Shown: positions 1-5,694 of the stretch, one piece after another | Numbering within the stretch: the first letter of the stretch is position 1 | Layout of the letters: the number at the start of each line of letters is the position of its first letter | Source: Spirochaetia bacterium | Lineage (GTDB): Bacteria > Spirochaetota > Spirochaetia > Sphaerochaetales > Sphaerochaetaceae | Direction: 5' to 3' | Length of the DNA stretch: 8,030 bases | Assembly: GCA_009929055.1 (NCBI GenBank) | Contig: SABI01000113.1 | Span: 1 to 8,030, forward strand | The notes under the pieces: generated by a model | Seen by the model: the letters and a program-made list of their open reading frames with translations, nothing else | What the model was told of the DNA's origin: nothing | The model's database searches: none | Position numbers and translations under genes: made by a program

Positions 1-1023
1 ATTCTTGGCTTCTCAAATAATATCTTTACCTTACCCACAAAGATTTATCAACTGATAAATCGTTCTGCTGGTAGTTTCCAAGGTATTCGAGAAGGAGCTG
101 CCCTTTCAATCTTATTAGTAGTTGTGGTTGTAGCAGCCCTTTATCTACAGAAATTAATTATAAAAAGTGGACACTACGATATTATCAAGGGAAAAAGTAT
201 GAGACCTATGCTCATTAAACTTAGAGGGGCACGAATACCTCTACTGACTATTAGTCTCTTATCCTTAGTTGTTATTGTTGTAATTCCATTACTTATGATC
301 CTTTTTGTTGGGTTATTAAAAGCATATGGACTACCTCTCAAGCTAGAGAATTTCACACTACGAAATTACCAATACATCCTTGGGCAATCAAAAATGGTAA
401 GAGATTCGATTGTGAACAGTCTATTCTTATCTATCTCTTCTGGAGTAATTACGATGTTCCTTGGTGTTATGATTGCCTATGTAGTCATTAAAGTGAAACC
501 GAAGGGGAAGGGCTTCTTAGAAATTCTTTCACTACTGCCATATTCAATACCAGGTATTGTATTAGCAATTGGGGTGATTTTAGTATGGAGCGGTGCTTTT
601 GGTGTAAACTTATATAACACAATTTGGATTATTCTCATTGCGTATATAGCCCGTTACGTCTCTTTTGCAATGAAATCAGCTTCAGCTTCATTAGAGCAGG
701 TTCACTACTCGCTAGAAGAGGCTGCCCGAAGTTGTGGAGCTACCCACTTGGAATCTCTACGAGACATCACAATCCCATTAATTAGACCAGGAATGATTGC
801 AGGATTTTTCTTAATTTTCCTTCCAGCAATGCGAGAGCTCACTACAAGTGTCCTTCTCTATGGTCCGTTTACTAGAACACTAGGGGTAGCTATCTATGCA
901 ATTAACTCAGAAGGGAACACGGTACAGGCCTCTGCTCTTGCTACAGTTGCAATCGCAATTATTGTAGCAGGTAACATTGCCCTTCGATTTATCACTAAAG
1001 ACCGAAAGAGAGGGGGACTATAA
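1..1023 (+). CDS. Fe(III)-type ABC transporter permease, tandem two-unit form (5' end cut by the window)
   Basis: Inner-membrane channel subunit of a binding-protein-dependent importer. The reading frame is open from base 1 with no stop, so the GTG at 124 is not the true start; 340 codons are visible. Residues about 1-50 look like the end of a first permease unit, closing with a helix near 33-50. A basic linker leads to a second unit with hydrophobic segments near 80-106, 137-163, 173-194, 209-222, 264-277 and 309-331. The cytoplasmic EAA loop, which docks on the ATPase, is at about 239-263 (EEAARSCGA, then IPLIRPG). Two permease units in one chain is the FbpB/SfuB pattern for ferric iron, but related transporters carry thiamine, phosphonates or polyamines, so the substrate is inferred. 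The TAA stop shares one base with the ATPase start (TAATG), indicating translational coupling. The purine run AGAGGGGG just before the stop serves the next gene. Confidence 0.9.
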   Translation: MLGFSNNIFTLPTKIYQLINRSAGSFQGIREGAALSILLVVVVVAALYLQKLIIKSGHYDIIKGKSMRPMLIKLRGARIPLLTISLLSLVVIVVIPLLMILFVGLLKAYGLPLKLENFTLRNYQYILGQSKMVRDSIVNSLFLSISSGVITMFLGVMIAYVVIKVKPKGKGFLEILSLLPYSIPGIVLAIGVILVWSGAFGVNLYNTIWIILIAYIARYVSFAMKSASASLEQVHYSLEEAARSCGATHLESLRDITIPLIRPGMIAGFFLIFLPAMRELTTSVLLYGPFTRTLGVAIYAINSEGNTVQASALATVAIAIIVAGNIALRFITKDRKRGGL

Positions 1024-2135
1024 TGAGTAAGATAATTCTAGAAAATGTCACTAAAGTGTTTAGTACCAAATTAGTTCCTAGAGTAGTTGCAGTAGATAAT
1101 TTTAATCTTACAATACAAGAAGGCGAATGTTTTTCTTTCTTAGGCCCCTCAGGTTGTGGTAAAACTACGACACTGAGGATGATTGCAGGATTTGAAGATT
1201 TAAGTGAAGGGGGGATATGGATAGGAGATAATCCTGTTTCAATCAAAGAAAAAAATCTCTATGTTCCACCAGAACAGAGAGGTCTTGGAATGGTTTTTCA
1301 ATCTTTTGCAGTATGGCCACATTTAAATGTGTTTGAGAATGTTGCCTTCCCATTACGAGTCCAGAAAAGGCCAAAACAAGAAATACAATCACTTGTCGCC
1401 CAAGCCCTCACTCATACAGATTTACATGGTTCTGAAAAAGCCTATCCATCAGACCTCTCTGGTGGACAGCAGCAAAGAATTGCACTAGCTCGCTCAATTG
1501 TAACAAATCCTAGAGTGATGCTCCTTGATGAACCATTAAGCAATTTAGATCCTAAGCTAAGAGAATCAATGAGGTTTGAGATAAAGGAACTACAAAAGAA
1601 ATTTAATTTCACTATTATTTTCGTTACTCATGATCAGTCCGAAGCAATGGCTTTATCTGATCGAATGCTTGTGATGGATTTAGGGAAAATTATTCAAGTC
1701 GGTACTCCAAGAGAGTTATATCAAAGTCCAACAAACCAATTTGTATATGGATTTTTAGGGTTATCGAACTTTATTAGGGTAGTGAGAGATAAAGAGAATG
1801 TATTCCCTGTGGGAGCTTCGAATTTACCTATTCCCTTTACTGATGATGCTAATGCTACAGAAAAAGAGGGCCTTTTAGCATCGCGTCCCAATGAGATAGA
1901 TATTTCCCAACAAGAAGGAAGTGGAACGAAAGGTATCATCGAGAAACGGTTGTATATGACGTTTTGTATTGAGTATCATGTGAGACTTCATAATCAAGTT
2001 ATAAGGGTTCATACGTCACACTCTAAAGTCTTTAAAGAGGGTTCTGCATGTTATGTTTCATTTAAGAATCCTAAATGGTACTCAATTGAATCAAAAGAGA
2101 GAGAAGAAGAGAGAGTGAGAAGACAAATCTATTAA
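1023..2135 (+). CDS. ABC transporter ATP-binding protein, FbpC/PotA-like (CUT1/ferric family)
   Basis: Cytoplasmic motor that hydrolyses ATP to drive uptake through the permease just upstream. All nucleotide-binding motifs are intact: Walker A GPSGCGKTT at 41-49, Q-loop glutamine 93 in GMVFQSFAVWPHL, signature LSGGQQQR at 145-152, Walker B VMLLDEP at 165-171, D-loop SNLD at 173-176 and switch histidine 203 (VTHDQSEA). The part after about residue 240 fits the C-terminal TOBE-type region of importers of this family. At 370 residues the length is normal. The start is fixed by AGAGGGGG about five bases before the ATG and by the one-base overlap with the permease stop. The C-terminus ends in a highly charged tail (EREEERVRRQ) encoded by an almost pure purine tract. 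The fbpC symbol is plausible but not given, because the substrate cannot be read from the ATPase alone. Confidence 0.93.
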   Translation: MSKIILENVTKVFSTKLVPRVVAVDNFNLTIQEGECFSFLGPSGCGKTTTLRMIAGFEDLSEGGIWIGDNPVSIKEKNLYVPPEQRGLGMVFQSFAVWPHLNVFENVAFPLRVQKRPKQEIQSLVAQALTHTDLHGSEKAYPSDLSGGQQQRIALARSIVTNPRVMLLDEPLSNLDPKLRESMRFEIKELQKKFNFTIIFVTHDQSEAMALSDRMLVMDLGKIIQVGTPRELYQSPTNQFVYGFLGLSNFIRVVRDKENVFPVGASNLPIPFTDDANATEKEGLLASRPNEIDISQQEGSGTKGIIEKRLYMTFCIEYHVRLHNQVIRVHTSHSKVFKEGSACYVSFKNPKWYSIESKEREEERVRRQIY

Positions 2136-2160
2136 AAATAAGAATGTTACGTGAGAAGTG

Positions 2161-2190
2161 GAGGCTGCAAATATTGCAGCCTCTTCCTTT
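2161..2190 (+). terminator. Rho-independent terminator of the ABC operon
   Basis: A perfect 10-bp stem, GAGGCTGCAA (2161-2170) and TTGCAGCCTC (2174-2183), closes on an ATA loop and is followed by TTCCTTT. It sits 25 bases after the ATPase stop. The T-rich tail is on the + side only, so it reads as a terminator for the ABC operon. The opposite-strand gene ends at 2189, only five bases from the stem, and its transcripts would form the same hairpin without a good U-tract. Confidence 0.85.
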
Positions 2191-2788
2191 ACATCCGAAA
2201 AAATGAATAATGGTCTTCTTTTGCAAAACTAGGGACTTCCTCTTTTGAACCCTCGAAGGAGGGAATAAGAGAGTTCTCTCCAAATACAATATCAGGTGGA
2301 TAATAGGTAGTTTCAATATCTCCATTTGGCTCTACATAGATAGTTTTTACATCAGGATAGTGTATTGCACAGCGAAAACGATTTGCGCAAAAATATGTAA
2401 TTGTGTGTGCAATAGCTTCAGCTTCATTTATATGATAAGGGAATTCCCTTGAATGATAGACTGCGGGCATTAGTCTTACTATTGCACAAAGAGGGAAAAG
2501 ATCAGTTCTCGATGCGTTTTTCTCAAATTCTTCTTTGTCTTCCTTGCAAAGAATTTTAATCTTTTCAATGTCAGCATCTATTGCTAATAAAAATTGATAA
2601 GGTACTACTCGTTTGAGGTTAATAAGTTGTTCAAGAACGATGTGAGGTAATTTTTCACTAGGGAACATCGATGAAACAACGTGATTCAGGTTGAGGACAA
2701 GCTGAGCTTTTTCCTCTATATACATGGACGTTCTTCTAAACCTCTTGTATCCATGGACTTCATTTCTACATTGAGTTGAATATGACAT
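2189..2788 (-). CDS. Hypothetical protein, 199 aa, no family recognised
   Basis: I do not recognise this protein. It appears real: the ATG is preceded by GGAG six bases upstream (AGCGGAGAAAAACATG), the frame runs 199 codons to a TAA, and the gene fits between the terminator hairpin and the WYL regulator with no competing frame. There is no signal peptide, no clear membrane segment and no nucleotide-binding motif. The N-terminus is basic (about residues 8-20, YKRFRRT). The middle looks helical. The segment 118-165 contains INEAEAIAHTITYFCANRFRC, then HYPDVKTIYVEPNGDIETTYYPP, which suggests a helix followed by beta strands with two turns. Five cysteines (7, 81, 101, 134, 140) are not in a recognisable metal-binding spacing. 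It lies downstream of, and in the same direction as, the WYL regulator gene, with a 221-base gap, so a shared or regulator-controlled promoter is possible. A later start at Met22 is the only obvious alternative and lacks as good a binding site. Confidence 0.75.
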   Translation of the reverse strand: MSYSTQCRNEVHGYKRFRRTSMYIEEKAQLVLNLNHVVSSMFPSEKLPHIVLEQLINLKRVVPYQFLLAIDADIEKIKILCKEDKEEFEKNASRTDLFPLCAIVRLMPAVYHSREFPYHINEAEAIAHTITYFCANRFRCAIHYPDVKTIYVEPNGDIETTYYPPDIVFGENSLIPSFEGSKEEVPSFAKEDHYSFFRM

Positions 2789-2890
2789 GTTTTTCTCCGC
2801 TTTTGTAAAATTATTACGTGACGCCTAGCCACTTTAGATAATGTAGCCGAAGATTTCGGAGAAGTAAAGGTAAAAGGCTTTAATTGTACG

Positions 2891-2950
2891 AGAGATATGT
2901 AAAAGGACTATTTTCTAAGCGAAATCAGAAAACTGTTGAAAAATATCTCT
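2891..2950. repeat. Spaced inverted repeat AGAGATAT/ATATCTCT in the spacer before the orphan gene
   Basis: AGAGATAT (2891-2898) and its exact reverse complement ATATCTCT (2943-2950) lie 44 bases apart in the 221-base spacer between the WYL regulator and the orphan gene. The same spacer has two direct copies of GTAAAAGG (2870-2877 and 2899-2906) and a short CCGAA/TTCGG hairpin (2847-2859). These could be regulatory sites for the orphan gene. In AT-rich DNA, 8-base matches also arise by chance. On the - strand, TTTACT and TACATT with a 17-base spacing are a weak promoter candidate near 2840-2868. No small gene or structured RNA is evident in the spacer. Confidence 0.3.
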
Positions 2951-3009
2951 AGTTAAAAAGGGTAAAGCAGAGTTATATAGGAGCTTGTATTAAGCATCTG
3001 TTGGTGAAT

Positions 3010-3990
3010 CTATCTAGTATTACTCTCTGGATAAAGGGTTAATATTTTCTTCAAGTAAGAGATATATTTTTTTCTAAAGGATTCAGGTCCAATAACTTCT
3101 ACTGCATTTCCACATTGAATGAGGCGTAGTATGAGTTCTATTGAGTTTTCCACTTCCATTTTACACACAGTAATTCCATCTTCGTCTTTGCTATATCGAG
3201 GTGGGGTATGTGTGAGATTATGGAAAGAATTCATTGCTGATTTCTCTTTTAATTTTAAGGAGAGGGGGACAAAGTCGATACTATCGTATCCTGCATCATC
3301 TCTATGTTGTTGAAAAGGTTTTAAGTTATCTGGAATTGTATAGGTTTCATCGATTATTATTGCAATTGTAATAGTACTAATGTCTATAGTGATTATCTCG
3401 GCAGTATGGCGTAATCGTCCTGTTACACTAATAGGATTTCTTCCTGTCTCATCTTCTCTAAAGCCGATGAAGTAAGGGGCAAATTCTGTTTCAACATTAC
3501 TGCTTCCAGAAGTATGATGAAGTTGTACCATCTTTCCTGAAACCCAGCTATCGATGAGGACTTCGAATACGGAGTTAAATTGTTTATTCTGTTCCTCTTT
3601 TTTCATCAATTCAGTATCAATAGACTCTGCAAGCCCAATAATGTTATCAGCAATTGAAGGGGCATATGATCTCATATTCATGGCAATCTTTTTCAATCCA
3701 CTAGAAAGGTGAGGGCTTTGCAATTCACTATTACTTGCAAGGGCTCCTGCAGATAAGTTGAATGCAAGAGATTCATAGACACTTAATGAGATTGCTTCTT
3801 CACCTGGTTTCATATGAATTTTTATTAGATTGTTATCTTCATAAATATCGATATACTGTTTTAAGTCATCAATGTAACGACTGATTGTTGATCGGTGTAC
3901 TCCTAACCTTCGTGCTATTTCAGATCTCCTTAGCCCTTCTGGGTGGCTATGTAGAAGAAGTTCTAATTGAGCTACTCTTTCCCCTTTCAT
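3010..3990 (-). CDS. WYL-family helix-turn-helix transcriptional regulator
   Basis: Cytoplasmic DNA-binding regulator. The N-terminal HTH covers about residues 5-45 (PEGLRRSEIARRLGVHRSTI, 17-36, then SRYIDDL), the usual DeoR-like winged helix of WYL proteins. A helical linker follows (about 66-130) with the family-like SPHLSSGLKKIA at 92-103. The WYL-like beta domain spans about 138-215 and a C-terminal WCX-like part ends in GPESFRKKYISYLKKILTLY (about 299-318). The 326-residue length is typical. The WYL core is odd: where the family has GRWYL, this protein has GRNPI (183-187), and the later RLDRI-like stretch reads TIDIS. The canonical ligand-contact residues therefore seem to be lost. The ATG is well placed behind AAAGGAAG. 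The gene is divergent from slyX across a 114-base region rich in palindromes, which suggests autoregulation. WYL proteins control very varied systems, including CRISPR and other defence loci, but no such genes are visible here. Confidence 0.85.
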   Translation of the reverse strand: MKGERVAQLELLLHSHPEGLRRSEIARRLGVHRSTISRYIDDLKQYIDIYEDNNLIKIHMKPGEEAISLSVYESLAFNLSAGALASNSELQSPHLSSGLKKIAMNMRSYAPSIADNIIGLAESIDTELMKKEEQNKQFNSVFEVLIDSWVSGKMVQLHHTSGSSNVETEFAPYFIGFREDETGRNPISVTGRLRHTAEIITIDISTITIAIIIDETYTIPDNLKPFQQHRDDAGYDSIDFVPLSLKLKEKSAMNSFHNLTHTPPRYSKDEDGITVCKMEVENSIELILRLIQCGNAVEVIGPESFRKKYISYLKKILTLYPESNTR

Positions 3991-4004
3991 TCAACTTCCT
4001 TTTC

Positions 4005-4018
4005 TGCACCAAAGTGCA
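4005..4018. promoter_or_regulatory. Palindrome in the WYL regulator leader, candidate operator
   Basis: TGCAC (4005-4009), spacer CAAA, and GTGCA (4014-4018) form a perfect 5+5 palindrome 15 bases before the regulator's start codon and just ahead of its ribosome binding site. It would fall at about +8 to +21 of a transcript from the extended -10 at 4032-4040. A bound repressor there would block transcription or early elongation. An RNA hairpin next to the binding site is the alternative role. Binding is inferred. Confidence 0.45.
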
Positions 4019-4031
4019 ACAATTTTTTCAT

Positions 4032-4040
4032 AGTATAGCA
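4032..4040 (-). promoter_or_regulatory. Extended -10 promoter for the WYL regulator
   Basis: Read on the - strand this is TGCTATACT, an extended -10 (TGn plus TATACT, five of six bases of TATAAT). No good -35 lies at 16-18 bases, which is tolerated when the TGn is present. Transcription would begin near 4025, giving a leader of about 35 bases that contains the TGCAC palindrome and the AAAGGAAG binding site. Confidence 0.5.
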
Positions 4041-4049
4041 TGCTATTAG
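4041..4049 (+). promoter_or_regulatory. Candidate extended -10 promoter for slyX
   Basis: On the + strand TGCTATTAG gives TGn plus TATTAG (four of six bases of TATAAT). It abuts the regulator's element because both derive from the 12-bp palindrome ATAGCATGCTAT (4035-4046). No convincing -35 is present. A start near 4056 would give a leader of about 49 bases before the slyX ATG. It is weaker than the opposite-strand element. Confidence 0.35.
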
Positions 4050-4104
4050 CTGTTAATACATTAAAAATGTTGCAATTTATTGCTTCTTATGGTTTGATGA
4101 GCTC

Positions 4105-4302
4105 ATGGTAGAACAAATAATCCTCATAGAGACAAAACTCTCATATTTAGAAGATATGATAAAAACCCTTAACACCCTTGTTATTGAACAAGGGGCTAGA
4201 ATAGAAAGATTAGAGGCGAAGAAAGAACAATTAGAAGAACAAGTTGCTTCTCTTCTCTCTAGTGGACAAGAAATGCCTCATAGCAGGCCACCTCATTATT
4301 AG
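4105..4302 (+). CDS. slyX: SlyX family protein
   Basis: A small cytoplasmic coiled-coil protein of unknown biochemical role; the family was named from its position next to slyD in enterobacteria. The 65 residues begin with a heptad-rich helix (about 4-50: IETKLSYLEDMIKTLNTLVI, then RIERLEAKKEQLEEQVASLL). They end in SRPPHY, matching the PPHY tail that marks SlyX. Length is normal for the family (about 70). The ATG at 4105 gives the expected N-terminus, although the only Shine-Dalgarno-like sequence before it is a weak GATGAG. The TAG stop overlaps the end of the thioesterase gene on the other strand by four bases. It stands alone, with no slyD or other partner nearby, and is divergent from the WYL regulator with which it may share control. 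Confidence 0.85.
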   Translation: MVEQIILIETKLSYLEDMIKTLNTLVIEQGARIERLEAKKEQLEEQVASLLSSGQEMPHSRPPHY

Positions 4303-5099
4303 AAAAGTTCTCTTTTCTTCCAAGTAGTAGTAGCAAAACAAAGAGCACTCTCTTCTCCATTTTCTTCAACTTTAACGATGTTGTGGTAAAGGGTAAATTC
4401 ATCTGCATCCAAAGAATAATCAGCACCATATCCTGTATAGCTTAATAGAGGGTCATCTCTAAAAGCTTGTTTTAGATAGGAGATATCGACAAAGGATGGT
4501 TGATACATATCAAGAAGTGGAAATGGGAGAGTTGAGATCATCCACTGAAGATATACAACATTGTTTACATGAAAATTGCTATCAGTATGGTGGTACTGAA
4601 TTTTTATCTTATTCTTCTCAACTACTTTATAATTTTCAGGGATAAATGAGAGCCGCTTTTTCATCGCAGGATCAACCTGCCTTTCCGATTTTCCTAATAA
4701 GTTGTTGTAACTATCATCTGGTTTCATGATTCTAAAGGTTTCACTATCAATGATGAGCCATAATGTCATTGATTCAAATAATAGATCATGAGAGGTTTCA
4801 CTATATCCTCGACACCCTCTTGGGTAGTAGAGTCTATAGGGTAATTGAGGCCATGTTTCAACATCTATAGTAGTTGGCCATGAAGCCCATTTATAGATAT
4901 TCATCTGAGTTCTAGTGACTACCCATGTTTTTTTCTCTTCTCTTAGTTGGGGAATCCCGATCCCTAAGTGAAAAGCATGCATTCCAGCTGCCTCTTGCAT
5001 CATATTAAAATATGCTTCTAGGCGAGCAATATAGTAAGGGTCAACATCAATTGAATGTAAAAGAAAATTATGCTTAGCAATACCTTGTTCAATTATCAT
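4299..5099 (-). CDS. Acyl-ACP thioesterase, FatA/FatB-type double hotdog
   Basis: Cytoplasmic enzyme expected to hydrolyse acyl-ACP, releasing free fatty acid from type II fatty acid synthesis. The 266 residues contain two hotdog folds, about 1-140 and 160-266, as in the family. The first has IARLEAYFNMMQEAAGMHA (24-42) and NIYKWASWPTTIDVETWP (67-84). The second has the catalytic loop HTDSNFHVNNVVYLQW (171-186), with D173, N175 and H177 matching the Asp-x-Asn-x-His of plant FatB. The next catalytic position differs: 34 residues after the histidine, where plant enzymes have Glu-Cys in YRRECGRD, this protein has Gln211-Ala212 in YLKQAFRDD. Activity may be altered. The ATG follows the rsmD stop by five bases, and its binding site (AGGAAG) lies inside the rsmD end, so it is probably translated in coupling as the last gene of the operon. 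There is no clear terminator after it. Confidence 0.88.
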   Translation of the reverse strand: MIIEQGIAKHNFLLHSIDVDPYYIARLEAYFNMMQEAAGMHAFHLGIGIPQLREEKKTWVVTRTQMNIYKWASWPTTIDVETWPQLPYRLYYPRGCRGYSETSHDLLFESMTLWLIIDSETFRIMKPDDSYNNLLGKSERQVDPAMKKRLSFIPENYKVVEKNKIKIQYHHTDSNFHVNNVVYLQWMISTLPFPLLDMYQPSFVDISYLKQAFRDDPLLSYTGYGADYSLDADEFTLYHNIVKVEENGEESALCFATTTWKKRELF

Positions 5100-5104
5100 A
5101 ATAG

Positions 5105-5650
5105 TTATTCTTCCTGCTTATTTTTATAAAATCTAAGTAGTGATCTTCCATAGGTTCTTTCATCAATTAAAGTAAGTGAACCGATAGAGTCTAACATAAG
5201 AGGTTTGTCCTCTTTTGGGTAGTGAATAATAAAAAGGCCATCAGGGGTAATAAGTTGTTTTTTATTAACAGCTTCAAGAATAGACATTTTATTTTTCATA
5301 GGAAAAGGAGGGTCTGCGTATACAATATCATAAGGAATTTTAGCGTTGGGGATGAATTTAAAGACATCGGACATAAATAGCGTAATTGGTGGATCTACTA
5401 TTGAGATATTCTTTAGAATCGTTTCTCTTTTTATTCTATCCATTTCAACGATGTGTACTGGGTATGCTTCTCTTGAAGCCGCTTCAATTCCAATAAGGCC
5501 ACTACCTGAAAAAAGGTCTAAAAAAGAAAGATGATACATATCCCCTAATATAGAGAACATAGATTCTCTCATTCTATCCATAGCAGGCCTAATTATCCCA
5601 GGAGGACAGGCAATTACTCTGCCGCGGTATTTTCCACTTGTTATTCTCAT
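5105..5650 (-). CDS. rsmD: 16S rRNA (guanine-N2)-methyltransferase RsmD
   Basis: Methylates N2 of guanine 966 (E. coli numbering) of 16S rRNA in the small subunit, using S-adenosylmethionine. The N-terminus MRITSGKYRGR followed by RPAMDRMRESMFSIL (21-35) is the RsmD signature. The SAM-binding motif I is LDLFSGSGLIGIEA (44-57), an acidic motif II residue appears in VEMD (68-71), and the catalytic DPPF is at 113-116. At 181 residues it is full length. It starts 44 bases after recG in the same direction, with no terminator between. The ATG has no good Shine-Dalgarno sequence (the bases before it are A/T-rich, AAAGTATATCTATT), so initiation may be weak or depend on low structure; the conserved N-terminus nevertheless supports this start. 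Confidence 0.95.
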   Translation of the reverse strand: MRITSGKYRGRVIACPPGIIRPAMDRMRESMFSILGDMYHLSFLDLFSGSGLIGIEAASREAYPVHIVEMDRIKRETILKNISIVDPPITLFMSDVFKFIPNAKIPYDIVYADPPFPMKNKMSILEAVNKKQLITPDGLFIIHYPKEDKPLMLDSIGSLTLIDERTYGRSLLRFYKNKQEE

Positions 5651-5694
5651 AATAGATATACTTTACGAAAGTGAAGAAAAAAAAGCAACCTAAC

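Larger units (their letters stand above)
4015..4074. repeat. Wide inverted repeat TGCAACA...TGTTGCA flanking the divergent promoters
   Basis: TGCAACA (4015-4021) and TGTTGCA (4068-4074) are exact reverse complements, each continued inward by an A/T run (AATTTTTT and TTAAAAA). The 46-base interval contains both divergent -10 elements. The arrangement would suit one regulator bound at two sites with DNA looping, or two independent half-site contacts. The left copy overlaps the TGCAC palindrome. Confidence 0.4.

Noticed and set aside
124..126. GTG as the start of the permease gene
   Set aside because: The frame stays open to base 1 and the upstream residues fit the end of a first permease unit, so this is an internal valine codon.
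2847..2859. CCGAA-GAT-TTCGG hairpin as a terminator or small RNA
   Set aside because: The stem is 5 bp with no T-run on either strand and no surrounding structure, so it is noted only as part of the repeat cluster.
3119..3313. 64-codon + strand frame inside the WYL regulator gene
   Set aside because: It lies opposite a well-supported regulator, has no recognisable features, and looks like a shadow of the coding frame. The same holds for the other short frames inside recG, rsmD and the ABC genes.
2189..3990. A WYL-controlled defence or CRISPR locus
   Set aside because: No repeat array, nuclease, helicase, protease or toxin motif is present. Only one unrecognised gene accompanies the regulator, which is too little to claim a system.
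4301..4318. AGAAAAG/CTTTTCT as a two-way terminator for slyX and the thioesterase gene
   Set aside because: The stem is weak with almost no G-C pairs, lacks a U-tract on either side, and overlaps the thioesterase coding end.
5660..5672. ACTTT-ACG-AAAGT hairpin between recG and rsmD as a terminator
   Set aside because: The stem is only 5 bp and A/T-rich. The T-run lies before it rather than after it on the transcribed strand, so the two genes are probably co-transcribed.
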